Below are positions 37,013 through 48,484 of a stretch of 64,000 nt of DNA, piece after piece; within the stretch, counting starts at the first letter, position 1, and each line of letters starts with the position of its first letter. Source of the stretch: Eretmocerus hayati (lineage: Eukaryota; Arthropoda; Insecta; Hymenoptera; Aphelinidae); contig CM056743.1 of assembly GCA_029851415.1 (NCBI GenBank), forward strand, positions 30,950,405-31,014,404. The letters are read 5' to 3'. The translations under genes and the position numbers were made by a program. A model generated the notes under the pieces. The model was not told the origin of the DNA. It made no database searches and saw nothing but the letters and a program-made list of their open reading frames with translations.

Positions 37013-37080
37013 GGGGGAGGAGGTGGGGGTGCAGGGGGCGAAGCCCCCGCCGGGGGTCGGGGGGGGGGCGGAGCCCCCCA
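37013..37080. repeat. G-rich block able to form G-quadruplexes
   Basis: Multiple runs of 4-9 G (GGGGGAGG, GTGGGGGTG, CAGGGGGCG and a long G run before CGGAGCCCCCC) contrast sharply with the AT-rich surroundings. GGGGGCGAAGCCCCC also forms a small hairpin. Open frames of about 60-110 codons across it are composition artefacts. Confidence 0.75.
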
Positions 37081-37949
37081 CTTGAAAAAAAATTCTGAAG
37101 AATGGATCAAAAAAAATTTATCCTGAACCAGCTCATAACCAAAATAAGGTGCTAGAATTCATCTCGAATATTGTAATCTCGTTGCAAGAAAAGTAACTCC
37201 GTGTAACATCCTAACTTCCGTTCCAATTTGATGTATTCAGGGAAGAAAATCAGAGACATCGCGTGATTCATGTCATGCCAAATATCCTGATTCCTATCAG
37301 AACGTAGAAGTTTACTTGAATGCATTGGTACATGAAGAACAGGATTGCATTATCAAATGTCCTTGATGAAACTTATATGGGAAACTTAGTGGAATTGTTG
37401 TCGATATAGAAATTACGTTAATACACAATATTCTGCCGATGACCAACATCTCTCATGTTCATGATTATTCACTACCTATGAGTTGCAATTTCTCATTGAA
37501 TTGCCGTCTGACCTACGAATCTTCGTGTATACTCGTGATCTTGTAGATCAAGCCCCGATGAGGACAGTATCAGTCCTCATGCTCACTTGAATTCTCTTTA
37601 CATTTGGAGTCAACGGCGAATACTCGCAAACTTGTTAAATTTCTAACTTGTATGCGACAATAATTCAGTTATCACAAATCCAAAGAGAATTCGCTCAAGT
37701 TGGGGACAAAAATGTACTCATAGTATAGATTAGGAGGTGATCAGCCACTTAATCATTCTCAACACCCGGGTTGTAAGGCAAAGGCATGCCCGTAATTCGA
37801 TCTCAAACTGCAACATCTTTAACTTCAACTCCATGGGTACCAATTCACAAAGGGGCCGGAGGAATTAGAAAAATGCCGGAATCATCGTTTGCTGCTGTGT
37901 TATCAGCCTTTTTTGCCGTAAAAATCGAAATTGGAAAACGGTTGATTAA

Positions 37950-38150
37950 TGTTTTTTTACGCACAGATTTTACTTTGCGCACGATTTCGAGAACTTTGCG
38001 CACTGTAAAACTGTGCGCAAAGTTACTTTTACGTACAGTTTCACTTTTACGCACTAAAATCTGAACGTTAATGGAATCATGATCAATCTTGCGCACCGCA
38101 CACCCACACCAAAATGGACTTTTACGCACAACTTTACGCACAGTTTATCA
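37950..38150. repeat. Second TTTACGCACA motif array
   Basis: It contains TTTTACGCACAGATT, TTGCGCACGATT, CTGTGCGCAAAGTTAC and a final TTTACGCACAGTTTATC, in both orientations. The same motif set borders the MITE-like family copies. Confidence 0.6.
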
Positions 38151-38385
38151 AAAAAATTGATTTTGTTAGGGTTCTCGTGATGAAAAAATAGATCCGCACT
38201 CCGCTTGCAAGGTCATTTTGGCGATAACTTTGTGCATTTTTGGAGGACATGTCTGTCCCAGTACCCGAAATGGGCTACTGCGACATAGCTCAGTATGGAA
38301 ATATACTATTCTTTACAAAACTATCTACGTTTTCCTGTATGATTTTAAATCTTCTTGTAAAAGGATGTTATTAGAATTTAGCTTT

Positions 38386-39008
38386 AGGCCCCTTTCACGT
38401 GACATTCTAACTTAGTAAGTTACAAAGTTGGAAATTGCGGCAATAAAAAATTTTGTTCGATTTTTCATTTTCTCCATTTGTCTTCGAAAATTTGTCGCGT
38501 CATCGCAGCGCGCTCATGACCTACCCCCATAAACGTGTCGTAAAATCTTTCCGTCCATTATTTGACTTATTAAAAAAAAATAATTACAAATTGATGATTT
38601 TTATTGCACAACTCGATTCTTGGCACGAAGAAGATCATTTAGAAACTCGAAAGGGGAAAATCGGACGACTTTGAGCATCACAAGTAGCGATGCGGCGTTA
38701 TCATTTTGATTGATAAAGTGATACTCAAAGTCGTCCGTTCGAGTTTCTAAATGATCTTCTTCGTGCCAAGAATCGAGTTGTGCAATAAAAATCATCAATT
38801 TGTAATTATTTTAATAAGTCAAAAAATGGTCGGAAAGATTTTACGACACGTTTATAGGGGTAGGTCATGAGTTCGCAGGGATGACGCGGCAAATTGTCGA
38901 AGACAAATGGATTACAAAGTGAGAAAATGGAAAATCGAACGAAATTTTTTATTGCGGCAATTCCCAACTTTGTAACTTACAAAGTTAGAATGTCACGCGA
39001 AGGGGCCT
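38386..39008. mobile_element. 623-bp foldback with AGGCCCCTT ends
   Basis: The left end is AGGCCCCTTTCACGTGAC and the right end read inward AGGCCCCTTCGCGTGAC. Arms of nearly 300 bp pair around about 38700. The stretch TTGGCACGAAGAAGATC recurs inverted at 38754. No target duplication is clear. Confidence 0.8.
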
Positions 39009-39429
39009 CTAGATACGGTGGATGAGTCCTGAGCGCTTCCAAAATTCTCCATACATCTCTTCTCAAAAATGTCTCAACTAGTCATTTGGAAAAGCTCATC
39101 TTCAATTTTCGAGCTTGAAGATTGCTTTGAAGTCCAAAGAAAGAAAAAGAAAAGTGCGTTGGTGGTAAATGCAAGTGTACACTTATAACGACCCCGGAAG
39201 CCCAGATGTTTCTTCCTGCACGTGGAGAGCACGGACTCATCAAGGTTGCGGCTCTCTCTACCCTCCCTAATAGTTGCGGCAGTAAAACCGACGATGAGTG
39301 GGCCATCTGATACTCGTCCTACAAAATTCACCAAAGCCCGAAGTACGATGTCATGCATCCATTCTGGCTTTTCCTTGCATCCAAAAAATGACGATATTTG
39401 ATAGTCATTTTATTATTTTTCGATCTTCT

Positions 39430-39640
39430 GTGAGCAAATGAAAAGCGACAAACAGTGTGCAAATGACTCCTTTGCGCACAGACGATCAAAAAATAGCATT
39501 CGCGCCTCGATCATGAGGTTCCTCGGGTTCCCCGTTTCCGAGCGATTATTTCGACCTTCGCCTGCGGCTCGGGCTGAAAACCAATCGCTCAGAAGCGAGC
39601 TACAACCTCATAATCTCGGTGCGAAACCTACTATTATCAA
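39430..39640 (-). repeat. 'CGATACAAGGGTG' family relative, diverged
   Basis: It holds TTTCGACCTTCGCCTGCGG and AACCAATCGCTCAGAAG, matching the reversed core of the family, with TTTGCGCACAGACGATC at the left flank. Confidence 0.45.
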
Positions 39641-40177
39641 ACAGTAGTCGATTTCATCTAATTTCATTTAGTCAAAAATATTTTCAAACATGACAGAAGG
39701 ATATAAAAATTTGGCCGTTCCCCATACGTGTAATATAACATTATTCAAAATCCGCGACATTTTCCATTCGACTTTTTCATTCGCGACAATTTCCATCCGA
39801 CTATTTTCCATTGACAAATTTTTCGAAATCCTCAGAATATCCAGCTACTCCGAGTCCTCCAAACTGTAACCATGATTGGCTCGATTACAGAAATTTTGTC
39901 AAGCCGGGAATGACTGATTTTAGAGTAAAAAAAAAACAACAGTCGGTTTAAACTCTGCTGCACATTTACACTTATTCAGCCAGATTTGATTATTGCAAAA
40001 TCGGTTCGTCGGTTAAAATAAAGATAATTCTATAGAATCAAAAAAAAAAAACGGTTATTGATTACCGAAAATCCGAACATTGTAGCCACGGTGTGACAGT
40101 TTATACGTTATGAGTCTTAAAAAGGCTGAGTGTAGCCCTCCAAGTATATTAATATTAGAATAGTAACAACACTCACC

Positions 40178-42031
40178 TATTTGCACTAGACAATGTTCTC
40201 TTATACGTCTCAATGAATCGATGCCCAAAACGAAGTGGATCTTTTGGGCGTTTCAAACAGCAAGCAATCCGTGAAGAATTATTTACGTGCTTCCAATCGA
40301 TGGAAGGTCGAACACTTTTGATGAAATGGCCCCTGACACTTTTTTCACTTGCTGCATGGGGCACGGCACTTGATCCTAGTAATGATAGAACAATCAAAGA
40401 TTCTGATCATTATAGTGGTGACAGATACATACATATACGGTCGCAATCATTCAAAACTTGTACTGTAAACAAGATAGGCTCAAGTTTCTACAGCCCTGAG
40501 GTCGAGCTCAAATATTATACTTACAAACGCTTACTCCGAAGATCCGGAATGTACTGAAGCACAGACTGACTGAAGCAGAGATCTGAAGCGAATACTTGAA
40601 GTGCGTCTTATTGCCCTCGATGCCTGATGATGGTAATATGCGTTTTGTTGAGCGCACGCGTGTATGCGAGTTACATATATGCTTATAATCATGGTACCTT
40701 CGCTCAATTTTTTACGACCTCTACTGAGCATTTGAATTTTCGTACTGATGTGGAAAGTGCAATTCAAAGGTATAAAATAAATTATCTGTAATATATTGTC
40801 AATAAATGAAGAATTTTTGAAGATGCATAAATATTTTTGACTTACTGGAAAATACACTCACAGAAGCATTATCATTTCAAGATATAGTACGCGGAGCTCG
40901 TCTCAATTGAAAATGCATCTCATTATTGATCATTCAGTATCATTGTCTATCTTTGAATTGCAGAAATTCGAGCAGAAATTCTTTCAATCGAATTCACGTG
41001 CGTCTTATAGACACTCTATGAGGCTCTGAAAGCTAGGCACTTCTTACCTAAAATTGTTAGTTGTGGTAAGAAATAATCAAAATCAGATAACGACGATAGG
41101 ACATGCTCTCTTTTTTGCAATGAAAGCTCATCACATCAAATTGTCATCTTGGAAGATGCTATAATATCACTTATATTTCATGGCAAACAAGACTCAAAAT
41201 CAATTTTCCATGAAAGATTTCATTCTCAGTTGAGTTCTCAGTCACTATCCTCTGTTTTTCGACACCAAATTGAATTAGAAAAAGTCAACAGTGGTTTCAG
41301 TATATGTACTTGTAACACAAATTTAAAATAAAGTTGCAGCTCGAGTTGCAGGAACTTACTAGATTAAGGATTAAATTACAGTTGGTTTGGTTACCAGATA
41401 GAATGTAAGGTACCTCCATCATTAAACACAAGATATTTCAAAAACGAGGTTTACCGATTATCCAATAATCTCGTGTCCTGAAGACGGATTTTCTAAATAT
41501 TATTCAATACAATGACTACAATAAAATAAATAAACTTAATAGGATTTATCGCAGTGACTTATTCTATACATAGCCATTTCGGAATGTAGTTGGAAGCAGT
41601 TATCATATCCATGCGATGAGATTGCCTAAATAAAATCATTCAAGAACGTCGATATTTCGATCGACGAAGTTCAGAAGATGTCTCAAGTTTGAAGTTTGAT
41701 TATTATATGAACATTGTAAGTAGCTCACACAGGATTGTTCAGAACTTAGTACACGCGATTTATCGAGAAGGATACGTTTTTTAAATCAATGATTTCCTTC
41801 TAGCCAGAATCTGACTCTCTTCAACTGAGAAAACCACAAGAATTAAAATTTTGAAATCGATTTCCGAGATTGATCTATCCGGGCTAAACTGTACCGGATC
41901 TGCCAGCTGTCCTTTAGTATTTATCAACTAAAAAGTTTCACAATAATAGTTATCAAAATTGAATAAAAGCTAAGCAATAAACTAATAGTAAACAGTGATC
42001 GCGTATCATCCTTCAATGTCTCAGAAATCAA
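40178..42031. other. Intergenic stretch between genes B and C
   Basis: No coding gene is recognised. 40177-40600 matches 17521-17930 upstream of gene A and may be the noncoding first exon of B. 40690-40900 matches the flanks at 19.1 and 4.0 kb. The rest to the gene C stop is AT-rich without clear repeats. Confidence 0.45.
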
Positions 42032-44444
42032 TCAGATTTCTCCAATCGAAGGAAAATCATAAAACTTCGCTAATACTTCTATAAGTAACCGCACAGAGAT
42101 TATCGGAATTGGTGAAGGCATATCAAAATATTCCCAAGCTCTTGAAACCAAATCTCTAACCTGATACAGAACTTTAACACCGGGAAAACCAGGTTTCGAG
42201 GAAGTCGTGTTTCGCTTCTGATAATATTCAACAAACTCTCCCCGAATTCGGCCTCTAATCAGATCTTCAGATTCAGGAACATGATCAACCTGGAAAAGTG
42301 CATCGAGCAATTTACACTCACTTCAAACATCCAGCTTCGTCGAGTCTAAGATATTCAAAGATTGAACGTACTTTGAAAGTTTTCAAATCATCCATAGTCC
42401 AATCCTCTTCGCAAGCTTGACAGTCGCATAACCAGTTGTACGATTTTTGGTGCATTAACTGCCTCTCTGATTTTGGCGAGTATGTAAAAATTGACCGTCT
42501 GACATCAAGAACTACCAACTAAATGTAATAAAGTTTCAATAAATTGTATCCGCTCATTATTCAAAATATGGGTTTAGAAGTAGATAGAAATCAAAATAAA
42601 TTTTTCGAATGTATACCTTATCTCCCTTCTTGATTGACCGAATCGAATTCCATGCACATAAATGATCCCGAGTCACACCAATTTTGACATTCGAAACGCA
42701 GTTTGTTATAGTCATGATTGGCAATGTATTAAAGCAAAAATTATCCGTTGAATCATTTACGTTAAAATTTTTATCTATACGGGTAGTGGGATCTGCAAGA
42801 AAGTACTACCCAAAAAAGGAAATTCGAGTCAAACAATGTTACGGATAAAAAAATTGAAGGTATCTAGCATAACTTACAGGGACACATCTGTTCAAGATCA
42901 AGATCCTTAATCTTAAAAGAAGACCACCCACGAAAATGGCAGTATCATTTTTCATCAGTTTTTCCACCTCGCAATAGCTGTTAATTATTCCGAAAATTTT
43001 GGTGTACTTTGCAAGAGCCATTAGACAAATGATGCAATTCTCTGATAAACGATGAAACTCAAATTCTTCGATTTTGATTGTAGGTAAACTGCAAACTATT
43101 CTGTAGTCTACCGATTCTCCATTTGGCGGCAAATTTTTAGCCCATTGACCTGTAAAATACGATATGTTGGGACAACGTGCATCATTGCGAGATTAATGAC
43201 AATCTTTCGCACTGACTATTTCGTCAATTCATGAGTCGTATTAATGTCGATCAACCAAAATTGATCAAGATCACAAAATGATACATTTCGCTCTCGCTTC
43301 AAGCCTGTTGTCGATCGCGGAACTTAGTGGTTTGAAAATGCGTTGTAATTTCCTATATACGTTACTTGAACCATTTCAGTAAATACTAATAACTGAAGGA
43401 TAAAAATCGCTTACCTTCATTCTTATCAATCATTTCTATATCGGCTCGCAGTTTATTCATACTACCAGCTTCTTTTAGAGCTTTGAAAAAGATGCTCAGT
43501 ACCAAATATCCAAGGCATCTCTCGTAACCCATTAATGCTTTCATATGAGATAAACAGAAGCATTCTAGCTCATGATACTTATTCCATGACTCATTTTTAC
43601 ACTTTTCAGAGCAAAATTCACAAACATTGCAATGGCTACATGGTACTACTGTCCAAAGATAATTCAGGCAGTGATAGCAGTACTGATACATTTTCGATTT
43701 CTCCAAGTAAGACCGATACGGTCTCTCAACTAAGATCAATTCTCCAGGCTGAAAGTCACGAGCAGCTACGAGATGAAAACCATATTTCTCAGAATATTCA
43801 ACTTTGATCAAGCTTTGATAGTCTAAACTTGATACTTTGGACACCATTTCAGATGATTGCAATACTTTTTTCGTATCTTGCGGTATGTCGAGTTTGTTTT
43901 CGTCGATGACCAACTGCGTTTTCTTAATCAGCTTGAGTAAAGCTTTCTTGTTGAGATCTGAGTCTTGAGATTTGTTCAAAATAAATTTGGCTTTCTCAAG
44001 GCAGACTCTGTTCTCTGGTGAGTCGAGCGCTGTGTGACAATCAGCTTTTCTACACATCAACTTAATTTTTAGCGGAGTCGATTGAGTGATTTTCAGAGCC
44101 TTGTCTGCCTCCGAAATACACTCGGCATATCTCCGCATCCGCCGTAGAAGAGCAGATTTATTAGCATATGATTTTGCTACATCTTCTGATTCCAAGGGTG
44201 CATACGCAATGCTTTCATTGTACAGGCATAAGATTTTGTGTTGATGCTCACAATTATGTTTTTCCTCTACGAAGAGTTTGTCACCTTCAGCCTTGGCTTT
44301 TCTTGAAAGCAGGACATTTTTAGTAATATCCACCACCTTTGTATCAACGGTGCTCAAATACCTCATCACAATATCACTCCTATTTTTACTGATTCGCTCC
44401 ATATCTTCATAGATTTTTCGTTTTAACAAATCCATTTTCATCAC
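42032..44444 (-). CDS. Gene C: compact SMYD4-like SET and MYND protein (5 exons)
   Basis: Predicted protein of 631 aa. Exons are 44444-43415, 43149-42878, 42805-42617, 42518-42372 and 42289-42032, with introns of about 72-265 bp. The exon 3 acceptor is TTTTTTGGGTAG at 42806; the next AG downstream would hit a stop codon, whereas this choice restores DPT, as in A and B. TPR-like repeats, SET N-part (GFHLVAARD), a full MYND ligand set (CYHC, CSHC, CSEKC, H, C) and post-SET CDCQAC are visible. The NHSC position reads TITNC and even the following CxPN is CVSN, so this is the most altered SET motif of the set. The start at 44444 is the first of two adjacent ATGs. It is intact and free of transposons, so it shows the ancestral gene layout. 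The catalytic role is doubtful; MYND-mediated binding is plausible. Confidence 0.85.
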
Positions 44445-45384
44445 AAAATCAATACATGTATAGCTGCAGCTAAACTTTATCCTGGTGTGGTGTCTGGAAC
44501 AATTGTACCCTTGTGAAAATAGGGAAGAGTCTATATTAAACAGTTTGAATTTAGGACCATAAAATTTAGTTCCATGCCTGACGAATATAAGTTCATGTTA
44601 CTCTTGAGATTCTCTCTAACTAATGCCTGAAAAAATACTGCCAAGGCAAGTATCAAGGTATCGACTAATATAATGCACATAATTATGAAAGGAAGATGCC
44701 AATGTGAAAAACGTACTATACTGTGGACTCATCTAAAGAAACTACAGTTGATAGGTTTTTATACTTTGGCTTCACATGCGATTACTCATCAATCTTGATT
44801 TCAGGAGAAATCTGACTAAGGCAGTTTGTGCCAAGTAAAGTACTTATGGCAAATTTTCAACAAAGTATACATATCCACACTTGTTACCTCATCCGAGTGA
44901 TAATTCATCATTTTCAATTATTCACATCATTTCTCACTCACATAGCAGCCTGGATTGACTAAAACTCCACTCAATTTCACCCGAATCTATACACGAAATT
45001 TTGTGGAAAGCAAGAGAGATAAATACTAAATATAGAATTGTTGTACGAGAAAGTGAAATATCATTTGCTTACTTATTCTATCTGGAACGCCTGGGAAGAA
45101 TAACAAACTTCAATGGAAATGAGGGAGATCTTTTCCTGGGAATTTTCACTATTCCTCAGACTACAACTGACGAGAGGACCAATCATTTGAAATATGTGAT
45201 TCAGTTCCTTTGCTTGCATAGATACATACAATAATGAACTGCCAATTTGATACTCTGAATGAGAAATTACCCTCGAAATTACTTGTTTCCAAGAATTTCG
45301 GACTGTACTTATTACCTTTTTCCATGCAAACTTTACTAGCTATAGTACGAATCGAACTCACTCAAACAAAATTTTACCTCTGGG
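44445..45384. other. Upstream flank of gene C
   Basis: It presumably holds the promoter and 5' UTR of gene C. I see no repeat, RNA gene or coding exon and no similarity to the 5' regions of A and B. Confidence 0.4.
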
Positions 45385-45657
45385 GGTCGATTTTAAACTC
45401 TGGCCGTGGTCGCTAGACCACTCACACTGGTCGCGTGACCAGCGCGGACACACTTATATGCGTGGGTCTGCGCGGAAAGAAATGTCCGTGGTCCGCGATT
45501 CCGCGTTTCGTACAGTATGAACAGAAACGCGGAATTGCGGACGGCGGACGTTTCTTTCCGCGCAGACCCACGCATATAAGCGTGTCCGCGGCGTCCGCGC
45601 TGGTCACGCGACCAGTGTGAGTGGTCTAGCGACCACGGCCAGAGTTTAAAATCGACC
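45385..45657. repeat. 273-bp GC-rich hairpin
   Basis: The arms start GGTCGATTTTAAACTCTGG and pair through CGTGGTCGCTAGACCAC and CGCGCAGACCCACGCATAT around a centre near 45520. Only a few mismatches and small indels occur. It abuts the palindrome at 45680-46806. No flanking duplication was found. Confidence 0.9.
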
Positions 45658-45679
45658 TCCTGGCCAGCATATGATATGG

Positions 45680-46806
45680 ATATGACCATATGACGTACGG
45701 AAGCCCGTATGGACATATAGTGAGCCATTCATAGATGTACGAAATAACTCGGTTCGATGAGCAGTTTGAGCGAGTAAGTCGCTCACTCGCTGCGACGTTT
45801 TTCGCGGCTTCAACGTGAGCGACTCATTTGCTCTTGCGGGCAACCTGCTCAAATACAGATCCGAAGAACCGGGGTTCGAGCCACTCTTGGGGCAAATTTT
45901 TTTTTATTTCTTCTTATTTCCACGTTGCAGGTGGGTGTTGGAGGCAAATGAACTTATCAGCTGAGACTAACGGGTAGTGATTGTACCAATTAATGCCCAC
46001 CTAAAATTCTGAAATTCTCGACCTCAAACTCATTTTGATATTTTTCAACGCCCTTGCACTCATTTTCGAGCTGATTTTGGGAATTTTCTATTCCGAAACT
46101 ATACTTCTCTATGAGTTCTATGACAGATCGTAATTCATATTTATGCAAAAATTATAAAACCGTGGCAAAAATACATTTGAAAAGTTTGCAGGAACACGCG
46201 GAGACTCAATTTCCTATCCCCAGATTTTGGGACATAAATGAGTGAGTTTACGCGATAATGTCCATATATAATACGGGTATGATAATAATGATTTTGAGCA
46301 AGATATAAGCGGGTGTGTGACCACGGACTTTGGTGGAAACCCCCATCGTGATCTCACAGGGCGCTATTCTTCTTTTTGCCATTCAAATAATTGAACTCAT
46401 CTCACTTGGCATTAAAGACAATAAAATTTTCTGGAAATTTTCGAAATAAGTTCCAAAATGAGTGCAAGCGCGTCGAAAAATATCAAAATGAGTTAGAGCT
46501 AGAGAATTTCAGAATTTTAGGTGGGTATTAATGGGTACAATCACTACCCATCAGTCTCAGCTGATAAGTTCATTTGCCTCCAACACCCACCTGCAACGTG
46601 GAAATAAGAAAAAATATAAAAAAAAAATTTGCCCCACAAGAGGCTCGAACCCCGGTTCTTCGGATCTGTATCTTAGCAGGTTGCCCGCGCGAGCGAGTGA
46701 GCGACTCACTCGCTCAAACTGCTCATACAACCGAGTTATTTCGTAAATCCATGAGCGGCTTACTATATGTCCATACGGGCTTCCGTATGATATGGCACAA
46801 TATGGC
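45680..46806. repeat. 1.1-kb palindrome with tRNA-like B-box motifs
   Basis: Arms of about 400 bp pair from GTACGGAAGCCCGTATGG inward to about TCTGAAATTCTCGACCTC, with a central spacer near 46030-46480. Each arm contains GGGGTTCGAGCC (matching the Pol III B box GGTTCRANNCC) followed by GGGGCAAATTTTTTTT, a T-run like a Pol III terminator. No complete tRNA cloverleaf or clear A box was found, so it may be a tRNA-derived SINE pair or chance. Confidence 0.7.
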
Positions 46807-46869
46807 ACGAGACCCGAGACCAAAACTCGTGCTGTGCTCATATTATGGGCGATTTGTTTACGCGAAAAA

Positions 46870-46885
46870 TAGAGGGGAGGAAGCG
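46870..46885 (+). repeat. Left target-site duplication of the LINE
   Basis: TAGAGGGGAGGAAGCG, identical to 51983-51998. The first two bases could belong to the element tail, so the duplication is 14-16 bp. Confidence 0.9.
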
Positions 46886-47111
46886 GACTTCCGGTTGGCG
46901 CGCGAACGAACTCGGGTGTACGGAGGCAAGTGGGAATCAGAAAACTGTCTCATGTAAGAAATAAAGGAAGAAAACGTGCCCAAGACCGCGATTCAGATAG
47001 AGTAACGTCTAGCGAATCAGTGAGAGTGTAGGCGATAGTGCTCCCGTCGCGAAAGAAAAGTTTCCGGACGAAAGAAAAACAGTGCGGGCTTTGAGGTTAG
47101 AGTATCCAAAC

Positions 47112-48484
47112 ATGCAGTGCGACAGTCAACCAAACATCGTGGATGTAGAGGACCTAGACTACGAGGCACCTAAGGAAGATGGAAAACCCAACACTAGGCA
47201 GAGAGGACGCCCGAGGAAAATACAGGAAGGGACTGGCAGCATGTTAAAATACGTAAACGGAGGAAAAAACCCGTTTGAAGCCCAAAGTAAGCTGCAAAGA
47301 TCGCCCACGAGAGAAGGACACAGCATCGACGGCATCACAGAGAAGTCGGCCGATAAAGCAGAAACTCAGGTAACCGACGGAGCACACGTAAACAACAACA
47401 CGAAGGGAGATAGCACAGAATATAATAGCAGAAAGGTTTTTGAAGCAAGAATAGAAGAACTAGTAATTGAAAGAATAGGAGCACTAGAGGACCAGGTCCA
47501 AAACTTGTGGAACGAGAAGGCCAACTTGGAAGGAAAATTGAACAAAGTGGAAAGTGAGGTAAACGTGGAAAAAGCACGAAGAATAGAAGTGGAGGAACAC
47601 AGGAATGAACTACGGCCCAGTGCGAGAAGCTTGCAGTAAGAGTCAGCAATTTAGAGGAAGCTTTAAACGGAGAAAAATCGAGAAGATGCGATATCGAACG
47701 GATGTTGGCAGACACACAAGGAACCGTTATGCTCATCCAGAGAGAAGTAGTAAGAATAATCCAGACCGAAACAAAAAAACTACAAGCGGACAAAGAGCAG
47801 GAGATCAACAATAACTTCAGCGCCGAAAGTGCAGATCAAAATATTCCGAATACTCAAAATGCAGTTTCGAATGTCTCGAGAGAGAGCGATCTGATTAGCA
47901 GAAGCAGTGGATGTAGCCAAGAACCAGAGAAAGAGGAATTCAGACAGGATGAGCAGATTCTAGCGAGAGAATCAGAGCTATGTGAGAGCAAACCGGTGAA
48001 ATTGTCAGAGGAAGAGTTGGAAGAAGAAATGAAGAAGAGGCTCGATAGAAAACACAACATTGTTTTCAAAGGACTCGAAAATGCGGAAGATATCCAAGGA
48101 CAACGTGCCATTAGTGACTTTAGCAAATTTCTCGAGAACAATCTAGAAACACCAGTGAAAATCTTCAAAACTAAGGTGAGAGGTAGAAACTTAATAGCGA
48201 GCATGTGCACCCTCGAAAATAAGATAGAAATAATGAAGAGGAGAGATCGTATGCGAAGTCAGAATATAAAGCTAGAAGACGACCTGACGCCTAGAGAAAT
48301 GGACATCCAAGCATGGCTAAGAGAAAAAGCTGACATAGAGTATTGGAAATGGAACGAAGTACGTCTTGGACACCAAAAAATAATGATAAACGGAGAATGG
48401 CTGGCATGGAGTGAAAACGAAGGAGACTTAGTGGAACAAGAACCGAGAAACTTTCGAGAGCAAAACCACAAATCAAGGAAATAG
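47112..48484 (+). pseudogene. LINE ORF1 (coiled-coil, RRM-like nucleic-acid chaperone), frameshifted
   Basis: ORF1 proteins bind the element RNA and act as chaperones during reverse transcription. The first frame runs from ATG 47112 to a stop at 47637-47639. The coiled-coil reading continues in another frame through 47702 to 48484, the overlap lying near 47605-47615. One missing base explains the shift; programmed frameshifting is less likely. The N-terminus has an AT-hook-like GRPRK motif. A long heptad-rich coiled coil follows. The C-terminal half shows RKHNIVFKGLEN and EDDLTPREMDIQAWL, resembling the RRM and C-terminal domain of the L1 ORF1/Transposase_22 type. No CCHC knuckle is seen. The 3' end overlaps the open ORF2 frame by about 50 nt. 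Confidence 0.8.

Larger units (their letters stand above)
35213..40176 (-). other. Predicted 5'-UTR intron of gene B with several repeats
   Basis: The acceptor TTTTTCTTCCAG ends just before 35213 and the donor ATAG|GTGAGTG lies at 40177/40176, both conserved with gene A. Inside are MITE-like copies near 35.5, 36.4 and 39.5 kb, motif arrays, a G-rich block at 37.0 kb and a palindrome at 38386-39008. No coding gene is seen. Parts at 39.15-40.14 kb match 16.77-17.45 kb upstream of gene A. Confidence 0.4.

Noticed and set aside
36752..37126. Several overlapping frames of 64-109 codons with proline- or glycine-rich ends
   Set aside because: They arise from the palindromic motif array and the G-rich block; composition explains the lack of stops.
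42617..42797. Exon 3 of gene C starting after CTTGCAG
   Set aside because: That acceptor gives an immediate stop in phase; the upstream GGGTAG acceptor at 42806 restores the family reading.
45393..45728. 111-codon frame and mirror-image frames
   Set aside because: Both strands are open because the sequence is a GC-rich hairpin; no protein similarity.
45840..45905. Possible tRNA gene
   Set aside because: A B-box-like motif and T-run are present but no cloverleaf, anticodon arm or convincing A box could be drawn.
47335..47811. 158-codon minus-strand frame inside the LINE
   Set aside because: Shadow of ORF1; hydrophobic composition comes from reading the complement of a lysine/glutamate-rich coiled coil.
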